Positions 9,066 through 17,688 of a stretch of 64,000 nt of DNA are shown here, one piece after another (within the stretch, counting starts at the first letter, position 1; the number at the start of each line of letters is the position of its first letter). The notes beneath the pieces were generated by a model. The model was not told where the DNA came from, made no database searches, and saw only the letters and a program-made list of their open reading frames with translations. Source of the stretch: an uncultured Methylobacillus sp. (lineage in GTDB: Bacteria > Pseudomonadota > Gammaproteobacteria > Burkholderiales > Methylophilaceae); the NCBI GenBank assembly GCA_946478865.1, contig CAMLDO010000010.1, forward strand, positions 11,015-75,014, read 5' to 3'. The position numbers and the translations under genes were made by a program.

Positions 9066-10445
9066 ATGGCTGACGACTCCCTTGCATCGCTAAAACTCCC
9101 CCCACATTCGGTCGAGGCCGAGCAGTCCGTTCTGGGCGGCTTGCTGCTCGAAAACGAGGCGCTCGACAAGGTCGCCGACCTCATTGCCGCTTCCGATTTT
9201 TATCGTCACGATCATCGCGTCATCTATGAGCATATCAGTCGCCTGATCGAGCTGAACAAGCCGGCGGATATCGTGACCGTGGCCGAGTCGCTGGATAGTA
9301 CCGCCGAGCTCAACAGTGTGGGCGGAATCGCGTATCTGGGGGCGCTTGCGCAGAATACGCCGTCTGCCGCCAATATCCGGCGCTATGCCGAAATCGTCCG
9401 GGAACGGGCGGTGATGCGCAACCTGGTCGAAATCGGCTCGAGCATTGCCGAAAGCGCATTCAATCCGCAAGGCAAGGATGCGGCCCAATTGCTGGACGAG
9501 GCCGAAGCCAGGATTTTTGCACTAGCTGAAGGCGGCAAGCGCAGCTCCGAGGGCTTCATCGATATCAAGACACTGCTGCCGCAGGTGGCCGACCGTATCG
9601 ACCAGTTGTTCCAGCGTGACAGCACAAGCGATGTGACGGGCATTTCCACCGGTTTTGCCGACCTCGACTCCATGACTTCCGGGATGCAGCCGGGCGATCT
9701 GGTGATCGTCGCCGGGCGGCCTTCCATGGGCAAGACGGCGTTTTCGCTCAACATTGCCGAGAATGTAGCGCTGGATTCCACTCTTCCCGTTGCGGTTTTC
9801 TCGATGGAAATGGGAGCGGCACAGCTCGCGATGCGTATGATCGGTTCGGTGGGGCGGCTGGACCAGCACCGCATGCGGACCGGACGTCTCGAAGACGAAG
9901 ATTGGGTCCGCCTGACCACCGCGCTGGGCAAGCTGAACGATGCGCCCATCTACATCGACGAAAGCGCTGGCCTCAATGCGCTGGAAGTACGGGCGCGGGC
10001 GCGCCGCCTGCATCGCCAGCACGGCAAGCTCGGACTCATCGTCATCGACTATTTGCAACTCATGTCCGCGAATCGGCCTGGTGAAAACCGGGCCACGGAA
10101 ATCTCTGAAATTTCACGTGCGCTCAAGGCCTTAGCGAAGGAACTTGATGTGCCGGTGATTGCGCTGTCGCAGCTCAATCGTGGCCTGGAGCAACGTCCGA
10201 ACAAGCGTCCGGTCATGTCGGACTTGCGCGAATCGGGTGCTATCGAGCAGGATGCCGACGTAATCCTGTTCATCTATCGCGATCAAGTTTACAACCCTGA
10301 CAGCCCGGACAAGGGCACAGCGGAAATCATCATCGGCAAGCAGCGTAACGGTCCGATCGGCACCGTGCGTCTGACCTTTCTGGGCGAGCATACGCGCTTC
10401 GAGAATTTTGCCGGCGGCAATGCCTTCGGCGCGGATGAATACTAA
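9066..10445 (+). CDS. dnaB: Replicative DNA helicase
   Basis: The hexameric helicase that unwinds DNA at the fork. The 459 residues include an N-terminal domain (about 10-130) opening with the typical PPHSVEAEQSVLGGLL, a linker, and a RecA-like core. Walker A GRPSMGKT is at about 217-224, Walker B is in LGLIVIDYLQLM, and a DnaB-type motif is in LSQLNRGLEQRPNKRPVMSD. There is no intein. The 3' end is 12 bases from alr, and radA follows, a usual betaproteobacterial order. Confidence 0.97.
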   Translation: MADDSLASLKLPPHSVEAEQSVLGGLLLENEALDKVADLIAASDFYRHDHRVIYEHISRLIELNKPADIVTVAESLDSTAELNSVGGIAYLGALAQNTPSAANIRRYAEIVRERAVMRNLVEIGSSIAESAFNPQGKDAAQLLDEAEARIFALAEGGKRSSEGFIDIKTLLPQVADRIDQLFQRDSTSDVTGISTGFADLDSMTSGMQPGDLVIVAGRPSMGKTAFSLNIAENVALDSTLPVAVFSMEMGAAQLAMRMIGSVGRLDQHRMRTGRLEDEDWVRLTTALGKLNDAPIYIDESAGLNALEVRARARRLHRQHGKLGLIVIDYLQLMSANRPGENRATEISEISRALKALAKELDVPVIALSQLNRGLEQRPNKRPVMSDLRESGAIEQDADVILFIYRDQVYNPDSPDKGTAEIIIGKQRNGPIGTVRLTFLGEHTRFENFAGGNAFGADEY

Positions 10446-10457
10446 GCGGACGCCAGC

Positions 10458-11525
10458 ATGACGCGTCCCATCCTGGCTACCATTCATACCGACGCTTTGC
10501 GTCACAATCTGGCTGTCGTGCGCCGCCATGCGCCTCACTCCAGGATATTGGCCGTTATCAAGGCCAATGGCTACGGGCACGGCATGCTGCGCGTGGCACG
10601 CGCTCTGGATGATGCGGACGGTTTTGCCGTTCTATCGCTACCAGAGGCCATTGCATTGCGTGAGGCGGGGTTCAAGCAGACGCTGCTGATGCTGGAAGGG
10701 ATATTCGATGCTGACGAATTGCCATTGGCCGCGCAGCATCGTGTCTCGATGGTCGTGCATTCCGAGTCGCAACTGCTCATGCTGGAAGCGGTACGCGGTT
10801 TGGCGCCGGTCGATGTGTTTCTGAAGATCAATACCGGCATGAACCGGCTGGGCGTGCCCAGCGGCGGATTCTGGAGTTTTTACGATCGTCTGCGTGCCTG
10901 CAAGACTGTGGAATCGATTACGTTGATGACCCACTTCGCCACGGCGGACGAAGCCCCGGGCATTGCCGAGCAGTTTGCGCTTTTCGATGATCTTACCAGC
11001 AGAATTTCTGCGCCGCGTACGATGGCGAATTCCGCTGCTATCCTGCATTACCCGGAAACGCATGCGGACTGGGTGCGCCCGGGCATCATGCTGTATGGAG
11101 CTACCCCGTTCGGAGAGGAGAGCGCTGCTCAGCATGACTTGCAACCGGCAATGACACTGCAGAGCGAAATCATCGCGGTGCAAACTTTGCAGGCTGGCGC
11201 GGCCGTGGGCTACGGGCGCCGCTTTATTGCGGAAAAAACCACGCGACTGGGTGTGGTCGCCTGCGGCTATGCTGACGGCTATCCCCGGCATGCTCCCAAC
11301 GGTACGCCCATCGCAGTCGCAGGCAAACGGACACGAACGATAGGCCGGGTGTCGATGGATATGCTGTACGCCGATATCACTGACATTCCCGAAGCCGGTA
11401 TCGGCAGCCCCGTCGAGCTTTGGGGCAAACAGGTGCCTGTCGATGCCGTGGCCCAAGCCTCCGGTACTGTGGGATATGAGCTGTTGTGTGCTTTGGCGCC
11501 GCGTGTGCCGGTCGAGGAGCGATAG
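10458..11525 (+). CDS. alr: Alanine racemase
   Basis: A PLP enzyme interconverting L- and D-alanine for peptidoglycan. The 355 residues have a TIM barrel with the PLP lysine in [11 protein letters not shown] (Lys35) and a C-terminal beta domain; the second catalytic base, a tyrosine, lies in VGYGRRF. It is encoded between dnaB and radA with a 12-base gap upstream, and its TAG touches the radA ATG, so it is operonic. Confidence 0.96.
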   Translation: MTRPILATIHTDALRHNLAVVRRHAPHSRILAVIKANGYGHGMLRVARALDDADGFAVLSLPEAIALREAGFKQTLLMLEGIFDADELPLAAQHRVSMVVHSESQLLMLEAVRGLAPVDVFLKINTGMNRLGVPSGGFWSFYDRLRACKTVESITLMTHFATADEAPGIAEQFALFDDLTSRISAPRTMANSAAILHYPETHADWVRPGIMLYGATPFGEESAAQHDLQPAMTLQSEIIAVQTLQAGAAVGYGRRFIAEKTTRLGVVACGYADGYPRHAPNGTPIAVAGKRTRTIGRVSMDMLYADITDIPEAGIGSPVELWGKQVPVDAVAQASGTVGYELLCALAPRVPVEER

Positions 11526-12884
11526 ATGGCCAAGGCGAAAACGGTTTATACCTGCACCGAATGCGGCGGTCAGACACCTAAATGGCAAGGTCAGTGCCCG
11601 CACTGCAATGCATGGAACACGCTGGTCGAGACAGTCGCTGAAGCGCCTTCCGCCAGCCGCTTCGCTGCGCTTGCGCCGCAGAGCACGGGCTTGCAGAAAC
11701 TGGCGGAAGTCGAGGCCACTGAAGTCCTGCGTCATCCCACTGGCATCGCCGAATTCGACCGTGTTCTCGGCGGCGGTCTGGTGCCCGGAGGTGTGGTCCT
11801 TATCGGGGGTGATCCGGGGATTGGAAAATCGACGCTGCTATTGCAGACGCTGTGCCATATCGGCGGACGCCAGCGCGTCGTATACGTGAGCGGCGAGGAG
11901 TCGGCGCAGCAGATTGCAATGCGTGCCAAGCGGCTCGGTTTGGATGCCAGTTCGGTCGAACTGCTGGCGGAAATCAATCTGGAAAAAATCACGGCAATAT
12001 TGCAGACGCACAAGCCGGAAGTGGCGGTGATCGACTCTATCCAGACGCTGTATTCCGAAGCGCTGCAATCCGCGCCGGGCTCGGTGGCACAGGTGCGCGA
12101 GTGCTCGGCGCAACTGACGCGTATCGCCAAGCAGTTGGGCATCACCGTCATTCTGGTCGGTCACGTGACCAAGGAAGGCTCGCTGGCAGGACCGCGCGTG
12201 CTGGAGCATATCGTCGATACCGTGCTGTACTTCGAAGGCGACCCCAATTCCAGCTTCCGTCTCGTGCGTGCGTTCAAGAACCGTTTTGGCGCCGTGAACG
12301 AGCTGGGCGTATTCGCGATGACGGAAAAAGGCTTGCGTGAAGTCAGCAATCCTTCCGCGCTTTTTCTTTCGCATCACGCCGAGCAGGTGGCGGGCTCCTG
12401 CATCACGGTGACGCAGGAAGGTACGCGGCCGCTGCTGGTGGAGGTGCAGGCCCTTGTGGACGAGGCGCATTCTCCCAATCCCAAGCGTCTGTGCGTGGGA
12501 CTGGAGCAGAACCGGCTGGCGATGCTGCTGGCGGTGCTGCATCGCCACGCGGGCGTGGCCTGTTTCGACCAGGATGTGTTCATCAACGCAGTTGGCGGCG
12601 TAAAGATTGCAGAGCCAGCGGCAGACCTTGCAGTATTGATGGCTATTGTTTCTTCTCTTAAAAACAAACCATTAAGAGATAAACTTATAGTGTTTGGTGA
12701 AATCGGCCTGGCTGGAGAGGTGCGCCCGGTACAACGCGGTCAGGAGCGCCTCAAGGAGGCCGCCAAGCTGGGTTTCACCAAGGCCATCGTGCCGAAATCC
12801 AATCAGCCCAAGCAGGCTATTCCCGGTCTCGAAGTCGTGGCGGTAGAGCGCGTGGATCAGGCGATGGCAACGTTGCGCGAATAG
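11526..12884 (+). CDS. radA: DNA repair protein RadA
   Basis: A RecA-like branch-migration ATPase of recombination. The 452 residues comprise a C4 zinc finger (Cys10, 13, 24, 27), Walker A GDPGIGKST at 95-103, the RadA-specific KNRFG motif near 251, and a C-terminal Lon-protease-like domain from about 290. It begins immediately after the alr stop. A 70-base stretch inside it (12631-12700) is strikingly AT-rich compared with its surroundings, although the protein there reads normally. It converges with the next gene; the stops are two bases apart. Confidence 0.96.
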   Translation: MAKAKTVYTCTECGGQTPKWQGQCPHCNAWNTLVETVAEAPSASRFAALAPQSTGLQKLAEVEATEVLRHPTGIAEFDRVLGGGLVPGGVVLIGGDPGIGKSTLLLQTLCHIGGRQRVVYVSGEESAQQIAMRAKRLGLDASSVELLAEINLEKITAILQTHKPEVAVIDSIQTLYSEALQSAPGSVAQVRECSAQLTRIAKQLGITVILVGHVTKEGSLAGPRVLEHIVDTVLYFEGDPNSSFRLVRAFKNRFGAVNELGVFAMTEKGLREVSNPSALFLSHHAEQVAGSCITVTQEGTRPLLVEVQALVDEAHSPNPKRLCVGLEQNRLAMLLAVLHRHAGVACFDQDVFINAVGGVKIAEPAADLAVLMAIVSSLKNKPLRDKLIVFGEIGLAGEVRPVQRGQERLKEAAKLGFTKAIVPKSNQPKQAIPGLEVVAVERVDQAMATLRE

Positions 12885-12886
12885 GG

Positions 12887-13417
12887 TCAGCGGTTGTATA
12901 GCTGAGGCGTCTCGCCCGGCTGGTTGCGCGGATGCACCGTGATCGAGTAGAGATGGTTGGGGCGCACCACGGTAAAAACGTCATTCCAGGCTCCCTGGCG
13001 CTGCCCATCGCGATAGATCGGTACGGAGCTCCATTTTCCAGGATTGTCCTTTACCGTTTCCGGGAAGGTATCAACCGCCACGCACAGCACTTCCTGCCAG
13101 ATATCCAGATCGGTCTTGTCCATTGCCTGCCGCATGCGCTTTATCGTGTCGGCTACAGCGTAATACCCCGGCTGATTCTGGATGGTTTTCAGGAATGGGG
13201 TCAGGTTATCGCTGCCGGGAATACGGGCGTAACAGCCTGAACCCGGCGAAAGCTTGCCGTTGACATAGACGCCCGAAGGCAAGGGCGGCTTGCGGTAATC
13301 GAAACGAAGCGCCTTGAGCGCTGAGTCGGCGTAATCGGCTTGCAGGCTGAATTCGTCATCGGCCCAACAGGGCCAAGCCAATAACGTCACCATCAACGCA
13401 ACGATAGCCAACGGCAT
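12887..13417 (-). CDS. Secreted protein of unknown function
   Basis: A 176-residue protein with a clear Sec signal peptide (hydrophobic residues 3-17, likely cleavage after CWA near residue 19). The mature part has two cysteines that could form a disulfide, and aromatic-rich strands; I do not recognise a family. The start is backed by GGAGG nine bases upstream, inside the end of the SDR gene. It lies four bases after that gene, so it probably belongs to the same minus-strand run as hpnCDE. Confidence 0.7.
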   Translation of the reverse strand: MPLAIVALMVTLLAWPCWADDEFSLQADYADSALKALRFDYRKPPLPSGVYVNGKLSPGSGCYARIPGSDNLTPFLKTIQNQPGYYAVADTIKRMRQAMDKTDLDIWQEVLCVAVDTFPETVKDNPGKWSSVPIYRDGQRQGAWNDVFTVVRPNHLYSITVHPRNQPGETPQLYNR

Positions 13418-13421
13418 GGTT

Positions 13422-14174
13422 TCATGCCTCCTGCGGTTTTTGCGCCTCGAAGGTCTGCCCAGTCACGCCAGCGCTGTCATGTCCCATCAGGTAGAGGTAA
13501 AGAGGCATGATGGCTGCGGCCGAAGGCAGGTTGGCATGCAGTTCACCGGGGTGCGACAGCTTGCGCTGCGGGCATTGCACGGGGCCGGGAATCACCGTGT
13601 TGATGCGGATGTTGGGGAAAGTTTCCAACTCTTGCGACCAGATTTTCACCATGGTTTCAGCTGCGCTCTTTGCAATGGCATGAGCGCCCCAGAAAGCAGC
13701 CGGATGATGAGCGGCAGTAGTGGAAGTCACAATTACCGAAGCGTCCGGAGCACGTTTCAGCAACGGGAGACACTCTTTGGTCAGGGCGAATGGCGCCATC
13801 AGGTTGCTTTGCAGCATTCCGGAAAACTGTTCCAGCGTCTGGATTTCGAGCGGACTGAGATTATCGAAGCGGCTGGCATTGTGCAAAATGCCGTCGAGCC
13901 GTCCCAATTGCTGGTAGATGCCTTCCGCCAGCGCCTTGTAATCGTCTTCGCCGGCCTTTTCCAGATTCATTGGAAAAATTAGCGGCAGCGGTCCGCCTGC
14001 AGCCTCGATCTCATCGTAGACTGCCTCGAGTTTCTTCACCTTGCGTCCGAGCAGGATAACGGTAGCACCTTGTGCAGCGAAAGCGAGTGCTGCGGTCTTG
14101 CCTATGCCTTGTCCAGCCCCGGTGACCAGAATGACACGATCCTGCAAATGACGATGGGGGGGCTGGTAGTTCAT
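13422..14174 (-). CDS. Short-chain dehydrogenase/reductase, YciK-like, with altered active site
   Basis: A Rossmann-fold SDR of about 250 residues resembling E. coli YciK, with the cofactor motif TGAGQGIG and the LHNAS variant of NNAG. In the usual Ser-Tyr-Lys triad the tyrosine position is a histidine (GAHAIAK) and the serine position aligns with threonine, while the lysine is kept, so classical oxidoreductase chemistry may be lost. I chose the ATG at 14174 because GGAAAG lies four bases upstream; an in-frame ATG at 14186 would add four residues (MESV). The substrate is unknown. Confidence 0.82.
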   Translation of the reverse strand: MNYQPPHRHLQDRVILVTGAGQGIGKTAALAFAAQGATVILLGRKVKKLEAVYDEIEAAGGPLPLIFPMNLEKAGEDDYKALAEGIYQQLGRLDGILHNASRFDNLSPLEIQTLEQFSGMLQSNLMAPFALTKECLPLLKRAPDASVIVTSTTAAHHPAAFWGAHAIAKSAAETMVKIWSQELETFPNIRINTVIPGPVQCPQRKLSHPGELHANLPSAAAIMPLYLYLMGHDSAGVTGQTFEAQKPQEA

Positions 14175-14211
14175 GACGCTTTCCATAAAGGTGAAGCGCG
14201 CATTTTAGCAA

Positions 14212-14607
14212 TTAGATGCTGAGCGTGTCGCCGGTGGAAATGATGACGGGATGGCTGCCGGGGAGCAGCAGTTCGATAAAGAAGCTGAAGGCGGCGATGA
14301 AGATGCTGGCGAAAAAGGCCGTCCAGAATCCCGATACCTTGAAGCCTTTTACCAGCGCCGCTACCAGCATGATCAGGAGGGCGTTGATGACGAGCAAAAA
14401 CAGCCCGAAGGTGAGCAGCGTGAGCGGCAGGGTGAGAAACACCAGAATAGGGCGCAACAGGGCGTTGGCGAAGCCCAGCATGAGCGCGGAAACCAGCAGC
14501 GAGGATTTGCTGGAGAAAGTCAGGCCGCGGAAGATGTAGCTGGCGACCCAGAGCGAAAGGCTCATTACGCCCCAGTGCAGCAGAAACTCATACAGTTGTG
14601 CCGTCAT
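14212..14607 (-). CDS. Small membrane protein, phage-holin 4 superfamily (YvlD-like)
   Basis: A 131-residue integral membrane protein with four predicted helices (about 10-28, 36-52, 55-82 and 92-114), matching the PF04020 family: GLTFSSKSSLLVSALMLG and ANALLRPILVFLTLPLTLLTFG are typical. Despite the Pfam name this is a chromosomal household family and does not signal a prophage. The function is unknown. It lies between hpnE and the SDR gene on the same strand. Confidence 0.8.
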   Translation of the reverse strand: MTAQLYEFLLHWGVMSLSLWVASYIFRGLTFSSKSSLLVSALMLGFANALLRPILVFLTLPLTLLTFGLFLLVINALLIMLVAALVKGFKVSGFWTAFFASIFIAAFSFFIELLLPGSHPVIISTGDTLSI

Positions 14608-14634
14608 GAAGTCAGCATAGCAGAAACGCCGAGG

Positions 14635-15921
14635 TCAGGAAGCCAGAATCTTCTGCGCGCAGGTAAGACCGCTTCTGACAGCACCTTCGATCGTGGCCGG
14701 GTAATCGCCTGCGGTATAGTCGCCGGCCAGGTAGAGATTGGGGCTATCCGTCTGTTGAGCGGGACGCGGCATGTTCGGCAGGCAGGCGAAGGTCGCACGC
14801 TTTTCGACGATGACCTTGTGCCAGAGAGGAGGCGGGAAGGCGGGAAAGGCACGCGCGACTTCGCGAGTGACCGTATCCGCCAGCGCTTCCTGGCTTAATT
14901 CCATATGCGGCCCTTCTGCGCTTATCACGATGGACAAAAGTCCGGCCTGTCCATCCAGGCTGCCGCGGTCCAGCACCCATTGGACAAGCCCGCCGGGCAG
15001 GCCGAGCATGGGGTGGGGCAGGCATACGTGCTTGGGATATTGAAGATAGACCGTGGCAATAGGTTGGTAGTCGTAGTTTTCGCAGGTTTGTGCTGCACTG
15101 GCGAGTTCTCCGAGGCCGGAGGCAAGCCTGGTTAGGCGGAAGGGCGGTACCGCCAGGATCACATGGCTGAAATGCTGCTCGCTTTCGTTCACATGGACGG
15201 TATAACCATCCTGGCGGCGGGAAATTGAAGTGACGGTCGTTCCGCGCTGGATAAGGCCGCCTTTCGACTCGATAAAACGACCCAGAGGTTCGGCCAGCAA
15301 GGCGGAAAGATCGAGGCGAGGCAATAGCAGATCGCTGTCACGTTTGCTTCTGGAGAAGCTGTCGCGCAAAACATTCAGGAAAACCTGGGCGCTGGCATGA
15401 GCCAAGGGCGTATTCAATGCGGCAAGGCAAAGCGGTTCCCATAGCCAGTCAACGACGTGCTTAGGCTGCTTGTGCTCAGCGAGAAAACAGGCGAGCGGAA
15501 TATCCTGCGTCAGGCGGAAATTGTCGAGACGCATTGCGGCCATGAAGCGCAATGCCGCGAAACGGTCGCTTGGCGTCAACCCTTCGGCACGCAGTAAACC
15601 GTACAGGATGTGCAATGGCGCAGGCAACCATCGAGGCGCTTGCAGCCGAAATTGCCCGTGCTGGATCAGTTGCAGCGGCAGCCGCAGGAACGCACTCGAT
15701 TCATCTACGCCAGCAAGACGCATCAGGCGCAAGGTGTCACGATAGGCCCCGATCAGGATGTGTTGACCGTTGTCGAGGCGCTTGCCGTTGAATTCCAGTC
15801 CGCGCGCGCGGCCGCCCAGATGTTTTGCCGCTTCGAATACGGTAACGGGAGCGTTTTGTTCTGCCAATGCGGCTGCGGCGGCCAGCCCTGCACAGCCTCC
15901 GCCGATGACGGCTACCTGCAA
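14635..15921 (-). CDS. hpnE: Hydroxysqualene dehydroxylase HpnE
   Basis: An FAD-dependent amine-oxidase-fold enzyme that reduces hydroxysqualene to squalene, the last HpnCDE step. From the chosen TTG (15919-15921) it has 428 residues, with the dinucleotide motif VIGGGCAGLAAAAALAE at the very N-terminus, then FEAAKHLGGRAR, and a C-terminal FAD motif LYLAGDYTAGDYPATIEGA. An upstream in-frame start would overlap hpnD by about 100 bases and add a non-conserved leader; the TTG sits four bases past the hpnD stop, which suits an operon. Confidence 0.9.
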   Translation of the reverse strand: MQVAVIGGGCAGLAAAAALAEQNAPVTVFEAAKHLGGRARGLEFNGKRLDNGQHILIGAYRDTLRLMRLAGVDESSAFLRLPLQLIQHGQFRLQAPRWLPAPLHILYGLLRAEGLTPSDRFAALRFMAAMRLDNFRLTQDIPLACFLAEHKQPKHVVDWLWEPLCLAALNTPLAHASAQVFLNVLRDSFSRSKRDSDLLLPRLDLSALLAEPLGRFIESKGGLIQRGTTVTSISRRQDGYTVHVNESEQHFSHVILAVPPFRLTRLASGLGELASAAQTCENYDYQPIATVYLQYPKHVCLPHPMLGLPGGLVQWVLDRGSLDGQAGLLSIVISAEGPHMELSQEALADTVTREVARAFPAFPPPLWHKVIVEKRATFACLPNMPRPAQQTDSPNLYLAGDYTAGDYPATIEGAVRSGLTCAQKILAS

Positions 15922-15925
15922 GGCT

Positions 15926-16762
15926 TCAGCCCTTGAGCCATGTTTTCCAGGCCAGCCACAACTTGCGCAGCGGCGTAAGCGAAATACGCTGATTGAGCAC
16001 TTTTTCACAGCCGCCGCTACGAATTTCGTCAAGCAGCGCGCGGTAGATCGCCGCCATGATCAGGCCGGTACGCTGATCGCGCCGATCCGCTTCAGGAAGA
16101 GCGTCGAATGCGCGACGGTAATAGTCTTGCGCACGGTCGATCTGGAACTCCAGCAGACGCCGCACGTTATCGGTTTCGCGGCCGTGCAGAATGTCGTCTT
16201 CGCTGACCGCATGCTGCGCCAGTTCTTCCATGGGCAAATAAATGCGCCCCCGGCGCGCGTCTTCGCCTACGTCGCGGATGATGTTGGTAAGCTGAAAGGC
16301 AAGGCCCAGGTCATGCGCATATTTCAGCGTGTGCCGGTCGCTGTAGCCGAAAATGGATGCGGAGAGGAGGCCGACAACACTGGCTACCCGGTAGCAGTAG
16401 AGTTGCAGCTCCTTGAAATCGCGGTAACGGTTCTGGTCGAGATCCATTTCCATGCCGTCGATGATTTCGAGGAAATGCTCTTCGGCCAGATTGTAGGTGC
16501 GCACCGCTTCTGCAAGCGCCTGTGTGACAGGATGCTGCGGGTTATCCGCGTAGAGGTTGCTGATTTCCGCCCGCCACCAGGCGAGCTTGGTGCGCGCAAT
16601 ATTGATATCGGTACATTCATCCGCAACGTCATCTACCTCGCGGCAAAAGGCATACAGCGCGGTAATAGCCTGGCGCTTGGGTTTCGGCAGGAACAGGAAG
16701 CTATAGTAAAAACTGGAGCCGCTGGCGGCAGCCTTTTGCTGGCAATACTCGTGTGGGCTCAT
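15926..16762 (-). CDS. hpnD: Presqualene diphosphate synthase HpnD
   Basis: A trans-isoprenyl diphosphate synthase-fold enzyme condensing two farnesyl diphosphates to presqualene diphosphate. The 278 residues contain the first aspartate-rich motif DDVADE (44-49) and the second in IIRDVGEDARRGRIY (about 168-182). The ATG overlaps the hpnC stop in TAATG and has GAGGG upstream, so I reject the longer upstream reading. Confidence 0.92.
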   Translation of the reverse strand: MSPHEYCQQKAAASGSSFYYSFLFLPKPKRQAITALYAFCREVDDVADECTDINIARTKLAWWRAEISNLYADNPQHPVTQALAEAVRTYNLAEEHFLEIIDGMEMDLDQNRYRDFKELQLYCYRVASVVGLLSASIFGYSDRHTLKYAHDLGLAFQLTNIIRDVGEDARRGRIYLPMEELAQHAVSEDDILHGRETDNVRRLLEFQIDRAQDYYRRAFDALPEADRRDQRTGLIMAAIYRALLDEIRSGGCEKVLNQRISLTPLRKLWLAWKTWLKG

Positions 16763-17631
16763 TATTTGGCCCTCACGGCGCGGTAAAGCATATAACCCCA
16801 GTCTCTGGGAGTCAGCACCGGCCGGTGGTTGAACATGTCGCCGCGATTCTTGTGCAGCTTGCTCAGGATGCGCTCGCCTCCGGCAATAATCGTGCGCATT
16901 TCCAGCCCGATACGCCCTTTGAGCGCAAGGCCCAGCGGTGCGCCAGACTGCAACAGCTTGCGCGCGCGCTCGATTTCGAACTGCATGAAATTCCACCACA
17001 TCCCGCCGGCATCGCTGGCTGCGATCTGGCTTTCCTTGATACGGTATTTACCCATCTCGTCGAGCGGGAAGTAGATGCGATCCTTGCGGTAGTCGATCGC
17101 CACATCCTGCAGAAAATTGATGATCTGCAGCGCAGAGCATATCGCATCCGCATGGCCGATATTGCGTGGCGTCGCCTCGCCATAGAGGTGCAGCATCAAC
17201 CGGCCGATAGGGTTGGCGGAGCGGCGGCAATAGTCCATCACCTCGCCGAAGTTCTCGTAGCGCGTTTTGACCACATCCTGACTGAACGCGTCGAGCAGAT
17301 CGTAGAACGGTTCCAGCGGCAGAGCCCATTCGTCGATCATCGCGGCTAGCGTGCGGAAGAACTCGGTTTCAGGCGCAGTCCGGGCCGCAATACGGTCTAG
17401 TTCCTTGCGAAAACCGTCCAGCAATTCAAGGCGCTGTTCCGGCAATAAATCGCCTTCATCTGCAAAATCATCGGCCTGGCGGGCAAATGCATAGATAAGC
17501 CCGATCGGTTTGCGCAGACGCAGCGGCAGCAGAACCGATGCAACGGGGAAATTTTCGTAGTGGGTGTTCGCGAGCTTGAGGCTGTCGCGGGTGACGGCGG
17601 AATTCATAGGCGGCAGTATGCCATAACCCAT
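16762..17631 (-). CDS. hpnC: Hydroxysqualene synthase HpnC
   Basis: A paralogue of HpnD that converts presqualene diphosphate to hydroxysqualene. The 289 residues include the first acidic motif DDFADE (54-59) and the second in LQDVAIDYRKDRIYFP. A GGAG five bases before ATG 17629-17631 supports the full-length start; Met9 is an alternative. It is the first gene of hpnC-hpnD-hpnE, divergent from mtnP across 57 bases. Squalene-hopene cyclase is not in the window, so the end product cannot be told from here. Confidence 0.92.
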   Translation of the reverse strand: MGYGILPPMNSAVTRDSLKLANTHYENFPVASVLLPLRLRKPIGLIYAFARQADDFADEGDLLPEQRLELLDGFRKELDRIAARTAPETEFFRTLAAMIDEWALPLEPFYDLLDAFSQDVVKTRYENFGEVMDYCRRSANPIGRLMLHLYGEATPRNIGHADAICSALQIINFLQDVAIDYRKDRIYFPLDEMGKYRIKESQIAASDAGGMWWNFMQFEIERARKLLQSGAPLGLALKGRIGLEMRTIIAGGERILSKLHKNRGDMFNHRPVLTPRDWGYMLYRAVRAK

Positions 17632-17632
17632 C

Positions 17633-17660
17633 TTTGCTCCGCAGGGCTTTGCGTTACAAT
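17633..17660 (+). promoter_or_regulatory. Candidate sigma-70 promoter for mtnP
   Basis: TTTGCT (17633-17638), a 16-base spacer and TACAAT (17655-17660) precede mtnP, with the start codon 28 bases on. It overlaps the hpnC ribosome-binding region on the other strand. Confidence 0.4.
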
Positions 17661-17688
17661 CCGTTGAAATTCAACCTACGGGAATACC

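Noticed and set aside
14212..14607. Prophage holin
   Set aside because: The match is to the PF04020 'phage holin 4' superfamily, which is mostly chromosomal; no lysin, integrase or phage genes surround it.
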